Below are positions 20,215-29,077 of a DNA stretch of 39,797 nt, in pieces. The translations under genes were made by a program, and so were the position numbers. The stretch comes from Candidatus Fredericiella danica (lineage in GTDB: Bacteria > Chloroflexota > Anaerolineae > Caldilineales > Caldilineaceae): positions 1 through 39,797 of the forward strand of contig JADJPH010000107.1 in NCBI GenBank assembly GCA_016713335.1, written 5' to 3'. The notes beneath the pieces are model-generated. The model searched no databases. It was not told the origin of the DNA and was given only the letters and a program-made list of their open reading frames with translations. Within the stretch, counting starts at the first letter, position 1, and each line of letters starts with the position of its first letter.

Positions 20215-20987
20215 CGGGAGTAAGCCGTGTCATGCCGGATCTCAAGGTCGGCGATCTCCAGCCATTGGCGCTGCGCAAGTGATGTGACACCGGCGCCAAA
20301 TGCGCCATCGGGTGTGATGGCCAGCCATTGATTGTCGATCCATAACACAAAACCAAGCGACCCGCGGGGGGAACGCGCCGTCTCCAGTACGGATTCACCA
20401 TCCACAACAAAACGCACAAGGTCCGTTTGCCATTCGATCACATAGGTGTGCCAAAGTTCCATCGGCGCCGGTACGATGGCTTCGTCAACCCCGAAGGCGC
20501 GCTGCAGTCTGGGCCAAAGCCGTCGCCGAAGCTTTGGCCTACGCAAAAGCCAAAGGGCCGCGGCGAGCGGCCCCGCCACCATGACTGCGGGCGACAAGGC
20601 GTCTATCGTCGCGGCTTTCCACCCGTAGCCGGGAACGTCCTGGGCCAGCGCCATGTTCGAAGGCGGCGCCGCAAAAAAGAACCAGAGCGCCCGCGGCGGC
20701 GCGGGTGTGCGCCACCCGGTCATCAGAAAAGGGTCGTTCCAAAAACCAAAACCTGCAGTGCCTGCCAACTGCTCACCACCCACTGAGAACCGTGCGCGCA
20801 GCGTCATCGTCACCGGCGGGCGCCACCGAAATCGCCGGCGTGGCAGCCCCGCATAGTCATCGATCTGCGCATTCGTATACTTGCCACCCGCCCCGGCGCA
20901 ATTAACCAGCCGCAGACCACCCGCCACCCTGATCACACCACTCGCTCCCACCCCTCGCGTCCCCCACCCAACCCCTGCGCTACTCAT
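20211..20987 (-). CDS. Concanavalin A-like lectin/glucanase-fold protein with a membrane helix (putative)
   Basis: Beta-rich protein of about 258 residues. Segments such as NAQIDDYAGLPRRRFRWRPP, VTMTLRARFS, TAGFGFWNDPFLM, PMELWHTYVIEWQTDLVRF, VVDGESVLETARSPRGSLGF and VLWIDNQWLAITPDG follow the strand pattern of GH16/laminin-G-like jelly rolls. In the middle a hydrophobic stretch (LSPAVMVAGPLAAALWLL) plus an Arg-rich run could be a membrane segment or an insertion. I do not see a clear ExDxxE catalytic motif, so catalysis is doubtful. The start is uncertain: ATG 20987 lies inside an octad repeat whose copies GGGAGATG provide both a Shine-Dalgarno and start codons. Confidence 0.6.
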   Translation of the reverse strand: MSSAGVGWGTRGVGASGVIRVAGGLRLVNCAGAGGKYTNAQIDDYAGLPRRRFRWRPPVTMTLRARFSVGGEQLAGTAGFGFWNDPFLMTGWRTPAPPRALWFFFAAPPSNMALAQDVPGYGWKAATIDALSPAVMVAGPLAAALWLLRRPKLRRRLWPRLQRAFGVDEAIVPAPMELWHTYVIEWQTDLVRFVVDGESVLETARSPRGSLGFVLWIDNQWLAITPDGAFGAGVTSLAQRQWLEIADLEIRHDTAYSR

Positions 20988-21064
20988 CTCCCCATCTCCC
21001 CATCTCCCCATCTCCCTGTCTCCCTGTCTCCTTGTCTCCTTGTCTCTTTGTCTCTTTATCTCCT
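20985..21064 (+). repeat. Octad tandem repeat array 1 (10 units, graded)
   Basis: Ten contiguous 8-base units changing stepwise: CATCTCCC x4, TGTCTCCC, TGTCTCCT x2, TGTCTCTT x2, TATCTCCT. On the minus strand the first units read GGGAGATG and run directly into the start of the lectin-like gene. Confidence 0.95.
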
Positions 21065-21068
21065 CCTC

Positions 21069-21173
21069 TTCTCCGCGAACTCCGCGCAAACTCCGCGTCT
21101 CCGCGTTGATCTTTTCCCCACACCAACTGCCACCGCGGAGGCACGGAGACGCGGAGCAAACGCGGAGAAGAGT
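21069..21173. repeat. Large imperfect inverted repeat of CCGCG-rich arms
   Basis: The left arm (about 21069-21111, CTTCTCCGCG... CTCCGCGTCTCCG) and the right arm (about 21134-21170) are complementary over roughly 40 bases with mismatches and a loop of about 20 bases, giving a strong cruciform or RNA hairpin. It is bracketed by octad arrays 1 and 2. A related sequence is at 38274-38330. Confidence 0.8.
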
Positions 21174-21183
21174 GAGAGCTGAC

Positions 21184-21247
21184 TGTCTCTTTGTCTCTTT
21201 GTCTCTTTGTCTCTTTGTCTCTTTGTCTCTTTGTCTCTTTGTCTCCT
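21184..21247 (+). repeat. Octad tandem repeat array 2 (8 units)
   Basis: Seven perfect TGTCTCTT units followed by TGTCTCCT. The last unit overlaps the stop codon of the minus-strand methyltransferase (21246-21248). Confidence 0.95.
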
Positions 21248-21869
21248 ACTCTCCCCTACTCCCCACCAACACCCCCACCTCCGCCCACTCCACCCGGCGC
21301 CGCTCCCAACTCACCGCAAAACCCGCAGCGCGCACACGCTGCGTCATTTGTTCAACCTGCGTCGCCGCCGGTTCACCGTAAAAAACCGGCAGCCAACGCT
21401 GCCACCCATCGCGGTGCGCCGTCACCCATAGCCCGACAATGATGAACTGTCCACCCGGTCGCAACACCCGGCGGCACTCTGCCAGCGTCACCGGGTCAAG
21501 AATATAGGGCGCCGGGAAGGTGGCGATGACGCCGGTGAAACTGCCATCAGCGAATGGCAACGCCTGCGCCGGTGACTCCACGCGCGGCGGTTTCGGTTCC
21601 ACGCCAGCCAACCGCCGCGCGGCCACCCTGTGCATTGCCCGCGACAGATCGAGGCCAACGATTGAACGCCCCGCGGTGGCGCCTTCGGCGAGCAGCGCGC
21701 CGGTGCCAAACCCAAGTTCCAGTAGAGGGCCATCGGGGGCCAGTTCCAGTGCGAGCCGGCGCCATGCCGGCCACCCCCCGGCGCTGACAATTAAACTCAC
21801 GGTATCGTAACTCCATGCCAGCTCATGGTAGAGCCGCTCGCAAGCCCACAAATAGAGTTTCTGGATCAA
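21246..21869 (-). CDS. Class I SAM-dependent methyltransferase
   Basis: Methyltransf_11-type small-molecule methyltransferase of 207 residues, uninterrupted. It starts at TTG 21869 behind a GGGGG-containing ribosome-binding region. SAM motif I is LLELGFGTGALLAEGA, motif II is IVGLDLSRAM, a QALPFADGSF segment precedes the acceptor region, and post-motif ECRRVLRPGGQFIIVGLW follows. The leading WACERLYHELAWSYDTVSLI resembles ubiquinone/menaquinone-type or phosphatidylethanolamine methyltransferases, but the substrate cannot be assigned. The final residues (VLVGSRGE) are encoded at the edge of octad array 2. Confidence 0.85.
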   Translation of the reverse strand: MIQKLYLWACERLYHELAWSYDTVSLIVSAGGWPAWRRLALELAPDGPLLELGFGTGALLAEGATAGRSIVGLDLSRAMHRVAARRLAGVEPKPPRVESPAQALPFADGSFTGVIATFPAPYILDPVTLAECRRVLRPGGQFIIVGLWVTAHRDGWQRWLPVFYGEPAATQVEQMTQRVRAAGFAVSWERRRVEWAEVGVLVGSRGE

Positions 21870-22273
21870 ATCAACCCCCTGTTCCTTCTCAGACCGAACA
21901 GTGATACACGCAGTGTACCATTCACTGCCACACCCCCAATCACCTTAAGCATCAATTCCTGGAAAGTCATCGTAAGCAGTCCTACAGTATAGACGCACAG
22001 CGATTTTGCTGCACCCCATAGGCTTGCGGTAGACTCGCCCGAATGCAATCTTGCAAGGATTCTGTAAGCATGCACGTTCAATGCCAATGCTAGACTTGCT
22101 GGAAAGCGCTACTACCTACGTGTCGCTTCCGTCACCCGGCGTACCCTTTCATGCTGCAATGTTCAATCGACACGAGGAGGTGTCAAACAATCAATCCCAC
22201 TCAGGACAGTGCACGATCGACCCCAACCCGTAGTACAACCCGTTCGTTGATTTGCAGACTGTAGGAGACAATA
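21870..22273. other. 404-base gap, no gene seen
   Basis: This divergent gap separates the methyltransferase and the subtilase. Short open frames here have no recognisable family and no good start site. A ribosome-binding site, AGGAGA (22263-22268), belongs to the protease. GAGGAGG near 22177 has no ATG at suitable spacing. I see no clear terminator or riboswitch; promoters for both flanking genes are presumably inside, but none is convincing. Confidence 0.5.
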
Positions 22274-25200
22274 ATGACTCGTTTGCGAAGATCATGGCTT
22301 TCGCTCTTGCTTGTTGCAGGGCTGCTGCTCACTGTCAGCGCGCCCGTATTTGCACAGGACGACACGCCCGACAATCCCGATGGCGCCAATCTGCTCTTTA
22401 TGCCATCGGCAGGCAATGATGCCCAACTAAACGCCGATGACGATACATCGCCGGCAGTGACCTACCTGGAAGTGCCCTCTGAGGAAATGGTTGCTACGGC
22501 CCGCAGCAACTCCCAGCGCACGCTTCCCCAGTCAATCTCCGGCTTGAAGCTCGATCAGGCCGTTTCAGCTTCGCCCGACGACGCGCAGTTCACGCCGGCG
22601 CTGCAGAACGCCAATGCCGAAATCGACGCAGTGATCCGCCTGAAGGGCCAGTCACTGGCGCAGGCTGTGGCCGGCAAGAAGCTTGGTGCAGCATCTGTCG
22701 ACCAGGCCGCGGTCGTGGCGCAAATTCAGGCGCAACAATCTCAGGTTTTCGCCGACCTGCAGAAGTACGATGCCAACGCCACCGTCCTGGCCAACATCAC
22801 CAAGGCCCTGAACGCCGTGATCGTCCGCAGCAAGCTTTCCGCGCTGCGCGAACTGGGCGCCAATGCCGAGGTTGAATCGATCCGGCCGGTCGTCAACTAC
22901 CAGCTCGACCTCAGCGAGACCGTCCCCTACATCGGCGGCAAGGCCGTCCAGGATATGGGCTACGACGGCGCTGGTGTCACCGTGGCCGTCCTCGACAGCG
23001 GTATCGACTACACCCACGTTGCCTTTGGCGGTGACGGCACTGCAGCATCGTATGAAGCTGCATACGGTACGGCGACGACCGATCCGCGCAACACGACGCG
23101 CGACGGACTCTTCCCAACCGCCAAGGTGGTCGAAGGGTACGACTTCGTCGGTGATGCCTGGCCGAACGGCCCGCTGGCCCCGGACGATGACCCAATCGAC
23201 TGCGGTCCCACTGCGATTGATTGCGACGGCGGTCACGGCACCCATGTCGGCGACATCATCGCCGGCGCTACGGGTGTAGCCCCGGGCGCTTCCCTCCACG
23301 CCGTGCGCGTCTGCTCGGCCGTCTCGACTTCTTGCAGTGGCATTGCGATGCTGCAGGGTCTTGACTACGCGCTGGATCCCAATGGTGACAACGACATCAG
23401 CGACCACGTCGACATCGTCAACATGTCACTGGGTTCGCCCTACGGCCAGGAAAATGACGATGACTCCGCCTATGCGACGGATATCGTCAGCGCAGCCGGC
23501 GTGCTCGTAGTCGCCTCGGCCGGCAACTCCGCCGACAAGCCCTTTATTGTCGGTACGCCGTCCGGCGCACTCTCTGCCCTCTCCGTTGCCCAGACCGAAG
23601 TGCCTTCTGCCAAGATGCCGATCATCACAGTCGTCAGCCCGGCAAGCGACCCCCTGAAGCGCATCGGTTCCACCTGGCAGCCATTCTCTGCGCCAGTCTC
23701 GCAGTTGATCGAGGCCCCGGTTCAGTTCGGCGCCGCCGGTAACACGCTTGGCTGCGATGCCTTCCCAGCCGACGCCTTTGCCGGGAAGATCGCCCTGGTG
23801 GATCGCGGCGTCTGCGCCATCAGCATCAAGGTCTCCAATGCCGCGCTGCCGGCGCCCTGGCCGCCATCATCGGTCTTGTCGCCCCTGGTGACCCAACCGT
23901 CTTTAGCTATGGTGGTGGTGACCCCAGCATCCCGGGTCTCAACATTCGCCAGTCCGATGCCAACGTGCTCAAGGCCAACATTAACGCTGGCGTGACCGTG
24001 CTCCGCATCGACCCGAATGACCAGGAACCGCTGGCCGGCACCGTCGTCGGCTCGTCCTCGCGCGGCCCGACCATGAACAATCACTTCATCAAGCCGGAAA
24101 TCGGTGCACCGGGCGCCTCTGTGTCCGCGATCGCCGGCACCGGCACCGGTACGGAACCCTTTGGCGGCACCTCCGGTGCGGCGCCAATGGTCGCCGGTGC
24201 AGCAGCCCTCCTCAAGAGCGCCCGCCCGTACCTGTCGAACTTCGAACTCAAGGCCTTGCTGGTCAACACCGGCGAGACCGACATCAACAACAAGGCGGCG
24301 ATCCTGGGTGGTTACAAGGCGCCCATCACCCGCATCGGCGGTGGCGAAGTGCGCGTGGACCGTGCGGTCGCAGCGCCGATTGCAGCGTGGGTGACCAACA
24401 GCAAGGCGCCCGCCATCTCCCTGGGCTTTGATGATTGGAGCGTGGAGAAGGTCACCAAGCGCATCAGCATCAGCGTCCAGAACTACGAGGCGAAGGGCAA
24501 GACCTACAAGATCTGCACGAGCTATCGCTTTGCCGACGACCAGGCCAATGGCGCCGTCACCGTGTCCGCCCCGAATACGGTTTACGTGCCGGCCAATGGC
24601 CTCGCCAACTTCGGCGTCAAGGTGGAACTCAAGCCCGCCATGCTAAACGCGTGGGCACTCAACTCGGGTTCGCTCGGCGCCAGCGCGGATACGCTGACTG
24701 CGGCTGAATTCGACGGCTACGTCACCCTGGTTGAAAAGACTGCCGACTGCTCCAGCGTCAACGGCGTTGTCCATGTGCCGTGGCAGATGCTGCCCCGCAA
24801 GGCCGGCGAAGTGACGATGTCGTGGCTGAAAGGCCCGAATGTCAAGTTGAAGAACCGTGGCATCGCCGCAGCGCCAGTCGAGAGCTACTCGATGATTGGC
24901 GTCAGCCCGAATCAGCCCGAAGGCGGTCTGGGCGAGAACAATCCCAATCCGGACCTCCGCTACGTGGGCTATGCCACCTACCCGGTCCCGGCCGGCTATT
25001 GCAGTGACGATCCGTCGTTCGTGATGGCGTTTGCAGTCAACACCTTTGAACGCCAGACACACGCCAATGCCCCGCTCTCCATCGAAATCGATCTCGATGT
25101 GGATCAGGACGGCAATGTCGACTACGCGGTCTACACACGCGACGTCTCCACGAACCTCAGCGATGGCCGTAACCTGGTGTGGGTCTACGAAGTCGCCACT

Positions 25201-25593
25201 GGAACTCAGGATGCCTGGTTCTACACCGACCACCAGACCAACAGCAGCAACACCGTGCTGACCATCTGCGGCGAGCAGATTGGCATGAATGCCAACAACT
25301 TCTTCGACCCGATGGATCTAATGGTGTTTGCTGTAGACAACTACTTCACCGGTCTGATCACCGACTACATCGACGGCATCACCATCTCACCGTTGGGTGA
25401 GCAGTACCTTGGCGTCTTCGAAAACGGTGGCGTCGGCTTCACCAACCTTGCCCCGAAGGGTGTGGGTGACACCGACAAACTGGCGATCCAGGACTACGGC
25501 TTCCTCACCAACAACACGGAGAATGGCCTGCTGCTCCTCTATCGTGACGGTGCCATTCCGTGGGTCGAGGCCGCTGCGATCTACGTGAAGTAA
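22274..25593 (+). CDS. Secreted S8 subtilisin-like serine protease with PA insert
   Basis: Extracellular endopeptidase of about 1105 residues. ATG 22274 follows AGGAGA. The signal peptide is a basic start, a hydrophobic core LSLLLVAGLLLTVSAP and cleavage after VFA. A propeptide-like region (residues ~100-205, with DAVIRLKGQS and LNAVIVRSKLSALRELG) precedes the catalytic domain. Catalytic residues are Asp241 (AVLDSGIDYTH), His321 (GGHGTHVGD) and the Ser of GGTSGAAPM. A PA-like domain (CDAFPADAFAGKIALVDRG) is inserted between His and Ser. A single indel near 23850 breaks the frame inside it and resumes GALAAIIGLVAPGDPTV. C-terminal beta domains include DVDQDGNVDYAVYTRD, resembling a calcium-binding loop. 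A terminator follows. Confidence 0.93.
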
Positions 25594-25643
25594 CGCTTCT
25601 GCGCGGTGGTAACCGAGCCATCGCATAGACTATCGTTGTAGGG

Positions 25644-25679
25644 AAGGACGGGGGCAGCGGTTTGCTCCCGTCCTTTTTT
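25644..25679 (+). terminator. Intrinsic terminator after the subtilase
   Basis: Stem AAGGACGGG(G)GC with GCTCCCGTCCTT, one bulged G, a short loop and six T. It begins about 50 bases after the stop. Confidence 0.9.
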
Positions 25680-25798
25680 AGCCCGCAGCCGCATTGCGAT
25701 TTGCCAAGGCTGGACCCAAGGGTTATATCTGAGCAAGCGCATACACCCGCGCCAATGATCTCAATCCACTAAAGACAACCGCTTTCAGGAATCAGACT

Positions 25799-26773
25799 AT
25801 GCGCTACGGCACCGTACCAGGCATCGAAAAACCAATCTCCCGGCTCGTGCAGGGCACCGTTATGATCCGATCACACATCGAAGCCGCCAGTTTCCAACTG
25901 CTCGATGCTGTCTTTGCGTTGGGGTGCAACACTTTTGACTCTGCCCACATCTACGCACAGGGTGACTGCGAACGTACGTTAGGACGCTGGATTCACCGGC
26001 GCGGCGTGCGCGACCAGGTGGTCATTCTCACAAAATGCGCGCATCACAACGAAGATCGGCCGCGGGTGACCCCATTCGACATTACCAGCGACTTGTATGA
26101 TTCATTGGCGCGTCTGCAAGTCGATACCATCGACCTCTACCTGCTCCATCGTGACAATCCGGCAGTGCCGGTGGAGCCAATCGTGGACGTACTGAATGAG
26201 CACCTCGCCGCAGGCAGAATCCGTGCCTTTGGGGGATCAAACTGGAGCCACCACCGTATCGAAGAGGCGAACGCCTATGCCGCGCAACAGGGACTTACGC
26301 CCTTCGCTGTGAGCAGCCCCCATTTCAGCCTCGCCGTCCAGGTCAAGGAACCCTGGGAGAATTGCATCTCTCTCACCGGCGCTGCGCAAGACGAGGCGCG
26401 CGCGTACTATGCCCGCACGCAGATGCCGCTTTTCACCTGGTCAAGCCTGGCCGGCGGCTTCTTTAGCGGGCGTTTCACCCCGGACAACCTGGACACCTTC
26501 ACCGAGTATCTGGACCGGTTGTGCGTACAGAGCTACTGCTACCCAGACAACTTCGCCAGACTTGCACGGGCGCAACAGCTCGCCGCCGCTCGCGGACTCA
26601 CGGTGGCGCAAGTCGCGCTCGCCTATGTTTTTGGCCAGCCGTGGAATGAATTTGCCTTGGTCGGCGTCAACAATGGGGCCGAATTTGCCGCCAATGTCAC
26701 CGCGCTCGAAGTGGACCTGACGCCTGCCGAACTCGCATGGCTGGAGGACGGAGCCGGAGCGCCACCGTTTTGA
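25799..26773 (+). CDS. Aldo/keto reductase
   Basis: NADPH-dependent carbonyl reductase of the AKR superfamily, 324 residues, uninterrupted. ATG 25799 has a weak CAGGA upstream. The (alpha/beta)8 barrel landmarks are GCNTFDSAHIYAQGDCE (catalytic Asp and Tyr), VVILTKCAHH (catalytic Lys), IDLYLLHRDNP (His) and IRAFGGSNWSHHRIEEA. The cofactor-binding C-terminus has FTWSSLAGGFFSGRF, LTVAQVALAYVFGQPW and FALVGVNN. Proteins of this subgroup are often annotated as general stress or sugar-associated reductases; the substrate is not determinable. It stands alone after the subtilase terminator. Confidence 0.9.
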   Translation: MRYGTVPGIEKPISRLVQGTVMIRSHIEAASFQLLDAVFALGCNTFDSAHIYAQGDCERTLGRWIHRRGVRDQVVILTKCAHHNEDRPRVTPFDITSDLYDSLARLQVDTIDLYLLHRDNPAVPVEPIVDVLNEHLAAGRIRAFGGSNWSHHRIEEANAYAAQQGLTPFAVSSPHFSLAVQVKEPWENCISLTGAAQDEARAYYARTQMPLFTWSSLAGGFFSGRFTPDNLDTFTEYLDRLCVQSYCYPDNFARLARAQQLAAARGLTVAQVALAYVFGQPWNEFALVGVNNGAEFAANVTALEVDLTPAELAWLEDGAGAPPF

Positions 26774-27367
26774 CAGGTGCTGCACCGAGTGCTATTCTAC
26801 GCGCGTTCCAGTGAGGGTGATCGCATCCGTGCGAGTTTGCTGGCAACGACGCTGAGCAGATGCGGAAGCGATCCATAGCAAAGAAAGACGATGAATCCAG
26901 AACATTACACCCGGGTCTCGGCTGACCCGCAGCCAGACCCGGACAGTAGCAGGCCCGAACCATCCGATCAGCGATTTCCCGGCCGATCGCATGTGTTGGG
27001 CTGTGATGCTGTCATCAGGCGCGCAGCAACTGCTGCACAAATTCAATACGTAAGTGAACGCTCTGGACTTGGACAAAGCCAGCGCACGGTTGCGCGCAGC
27101 GACCGGCGGAATTCCAGGGCGGCGCATCTGTCAGCAACCACCTCATTCTAGACCAGGCGGCTGCACCTGCGCCGCCAACCATTCCACTCGATCTCTATGC
27201 GCCAATCGTATCTCGGTTGGCGCGCTTCATTAAGCGCCCGCCCATCGCGATGGCACACGCCCAACCGCGTACATGTCCCTTTCCAGCGCCAATGGACTAT
27301 CCGATGCTGCGCGTGCCTCCGCGTGCAGAAAAGTGAGGTCGCAAATTTGCGATAGGGAGGGTGCGGC
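26774..27367. other. 594-base gap, no convincing gene
   Basis: No frame here matches a family I recognise. The longest (26891-27151, plus) has a composition typical of chance reading. The last 60 bases hold a CGCGTG-rich stretch, a perfect 14-base palindrome and the mgtE ribosome-binding site. I looked for an M-box magnesium riboswitch, as expected for some mgtE genes, and could not recognise its conserved parts. Confidence 0.5.
27339..27352. promoter_or_regulatory. Perfect 14-base palindrome next to the mgtE RBS
   Basis: TCGCAAATTTGCGA, a perfect self-complementary site, ends one base before the GGGAGG ribosome-binding region of mgtE (ATG 27368). It could be an operator or an RNA hairpin hiding the site. 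Confidence 0.45.
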
Positions 27368-28718
27368 ATGGTCGATCCGATTGAATTCAATGATGCCCTG
27401 GAGCGAGTAGACGCCTACCTCGCCAGCAATGACCTGGACGCAGCGATTGAATACCTGCGCACCCTGCATGCCGCGGACAGTGCCGAGATCATCTCCGAAC
27501 TCGAACCCGAGCAGCAGGCAGCGATTGTAGAGCTCCTGCAGACCGACGAACTGGCGGATGTCTTCGAACAACTTGACGAAGAGGATATGGCGGATGTCGC
27601 CCAACACCTCGACGTCGAAACACTCGCAGACGTTATCGACGAAATGGAACCGGATCGCGCGGCCGACCTCCTGGGCGAACTGGAACCCGAACAAGCCGCC
27701 GAAGTGATCGAACAGATGGATGAGCCGGACGAGGTGACCTCGCTGCTCACCCACGACCCCGACACCGCGGGCGGCATCATGAATGCGCCGCCCCCTCGCT
27801 ACGCCGCTTCTGGACAATTGCTGAAGCCGTGCGCTTCATCAAGGCCCAGTATCACGATGAAAGTCAATTCTACTACCTCTATGTGCTCGATCGGTATGGG
27901 CATTTGATCGGTGTTGTGAGTCTGCGCGCCATGATCCTGGCCGAACCGGAGCAGACAATTGAAGAGATCATGGACCACAGTGTGATCTCAGTCCGGGCGT
28001 CGGCCGATCAGGAACAGGTGGCGCAACTGCTCCAGCGTTATGACCTGGTGGCGCTGCCGGTGGTGGACGAGATTGGAAAACTGATCGGGATTGTGCATGT
28101 CGATGACGTGGTCGATGTCATCGAGGAAGAGGCGACTGAGGATATCTATAAACTCGCCCAGCTCAGCCCCGATTCGGAGATCTACAGCCCAATCATCCAA
28201 TCGACCAAAAACCGGGTGCCGTGGCTGATCATCAACCTTGGCACGGCATTCCTCGCCTCCTGGGTGGTTTCGCTATTTGAGGGCACCATCGCGCAGGCCG
28301 CCGTATTGGCCGCCTTTATGCCGATCGTAGCCGGACAGGGCGGCAATGCCGGCACCCAGACCATGACGATCGTCGTGCGTTCACTGGCGCTTAATGAGAT
28401 TGCCCCGCGCGACACACTTTGGGCGCTCTGGCATGAGTTTCGGGTTGGCGTCATCAACGGCGTGGTGATCGGCGTGCTCGTCGCCCTGATCGCCACGCTC
28501 TGGCAGCAGAACCCCTACCTCGGTCTCGTCATTGGGATTGCGATGCTGGGCAACCTCATCGTTGCCGCCCTCGCCGGTGTCGTCGTACCGATGGGCCTCA
28601 AGGCGGTGCACATCGACCCGGCGCTGGCCTCCAGCATCTTCGTCACCACGTTTACAGATGTGATGGGCTTTCTGCTGTTTTGGGCCTATCGACCTATTTC
28701 TTGCAGTACCTGATGTAA
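27368..28718 (+). CDS. mgtE: Magnesium transporter MgtE
   Basis: Mg2+ channel of the inner membrane. ATG 27368 follows GGGAGG. The N domain is a run of acidic helical repeats (LHAADSAEIISELEPEQQA, LADVFEQLDEEDMADVAQHL, ADLLGELEPEQAAEVIEQM) ending at LLTHDPDTAGGIMN. A one-base loss in a C run near 27805 breaks the frame, which resumes IAEAVRFIKAQ and YYLYVLDRYGHLIGVVSLR. Two CBS domains follow (HSVISVRASADQEQVAQLL, LVALPVVDEIGKLIGIVHVDD). The membrane domain contains VPWLIINLGTAFLASWVVSLFE, FMPIVAGQGGNAGTQTM and ASSIFVTTFTDVMGF. A second one-base loss in a T run near 28683 hides the end, LSTYFLQYLM, with TAA at 28716. About 450 residues, normal length. Confidence 0.95.
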
Positions 28719-28727
28719 AAAAGCGAT

Positions 28728-28756
28728 TTGACAGTCTCCGGTGAATGTGAGATACT
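28728..28756 (+). promoter_or_regulatory. Consensus sigma70 promoter of a small RNA
   Basis: Perfect -35 TTGACA (28728-28733), 17-base spacer, -10 GATACT (28751-28756, 4 of 6 to TATAAT). It begins 9 bases after the mgtE stop. The expected start is near 28763. Confidence 0.7.
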
Positions 28757-28853
28757 CCCGATCAGCTAGGTTGGTCTGCACGAATTTTGTGCAAAGCATC
28801 AAGCTTTCCGACCCAGCCTGACCTCGCTATCCCAATACAAGGAGGTGGTGCTA

Positions 28854-28874
28854 ATGGACAGTACCCGTTTTTAG
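28854..28874 (+). CDS. Six-codon ORF (MDSTRF) with perfect Shine-Dalgarno
   Basis: ATG 28854, five sense codons, TAG 28872-28874. It is preceded at 6-base spacing by AAGGAGGTG (28839-28847), complementary to the anti-Shine-Dalgarno over all nine positions, the best ribosome-binding site in the window. A hairpin begins 3 bases after the stop and a terminator 60 bases later, as in attenuator leaders, but no downstream structural gene exists on this strand. Translation is inferred only from the site. Confidence 0.5.
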   Translation: MDSTRF

Positions 28875-28932
28875 TCTGTGTCCGGTAGCTACACCTCGGG
28901 ATATGATTCTCTAGGTGCTACCGGACACCAGC

Positions 28933-28976
28933 AAAACCAACAGCCCTCGCTGCAAAGCGGGGGCTGTTGGTTTTCC
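28933..28976. terminator. Very strong bidirectional terminator
   Basis: A perfect 14-bp stem (28933-28946 with 28961-28974) is extended by CGCT-GCAA-AGCG at the tip. U runs result on both strands, so it can end both the plus-strand small RNA and the minus-strand tRNA operon. Confidence 0.92.
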
Positions 28977-29003
28977 GGCTATCTGTCTGAAGCGGAATGT
29001 GAG

Positions 29004-29077
29004 GGGCGACCGGTGGGGATTGAACCCACGACACCCAGCGCCACAATCTGGTGTTCTGCCGCTGAACTACGGCCGCC
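29004..29077 (-). tRNA. tRNA-His (anticodon GTG)
   Basis: Last gene of the tRNA operon. Acceptor GGCGGCC pairs with GGTCGCC (one wobble), discriminator C73. The anticodon arm has GTG in the loop; the innermost pair of the anticodon stem is an A-G mismatch. The T arm is GTGGGTTCAATCCCCAC. Position -1 is T, not the G that bacterial tRNA-His genes usually encode. CCA is not encoded. Confidence 0.85.

Larger units (their letters stand above)
28763..28976 (+). ncRNA. Unassigned structured small RNA or leader (about 215 nt)
   Basis: Between a strong promoter and a strong terminator the RNA can fold as follows. A three-way junction is closed by AGGTTGGTC (28768-28776) and GACCCAGCCT (28810-28819, one bulge). 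It carries GCAC/GTGC (28778-28781, 28789-28792) and AAAGC/GCTTT (28793-28797, 28803-28807). A single-stranded stretch with AAGGAGGTG and a six-codon ORF follows. Next is a 12-bp hairpin GTGTCCGGTAGC (28878-28889) with 28917-28928, extended by 4 bp past a 3-base bulge, then the terminator hairpin. No protein gene follows on this strand. I do not recognise a T-box, tmRNA, SRP RNA, 6S RNA or named riboswitch. The fold was found by eye. Confidence 0.55.

Noticed and set aside
20988..21089. N-terminal extension of the lectin-like protein encoded by octad array 1
   Set aside because: The Arg/Glu/Gly-rich residues are translated repeat DNA, and a start at 20987 is available.
26891..27151. 86-codon open frame
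   Set aside because: No ribosome-binding site, no family resemblance and random-looking composition.
26774..27367. M-box magnesium riboswitch upstream of mgtE
   Set aside because: No recognisable conserved M-box core; only a short palindrome and GC-rich repeats are visible.
28763..28976. T-box leader, tmRNA, SRP RNA or 6S RNA
   Set aside because: No T-box AGGGTGGNACCGCG motif, no tRNA-like ends, no SRP Alu/S-domain core, and no long 6S-like open bubble.
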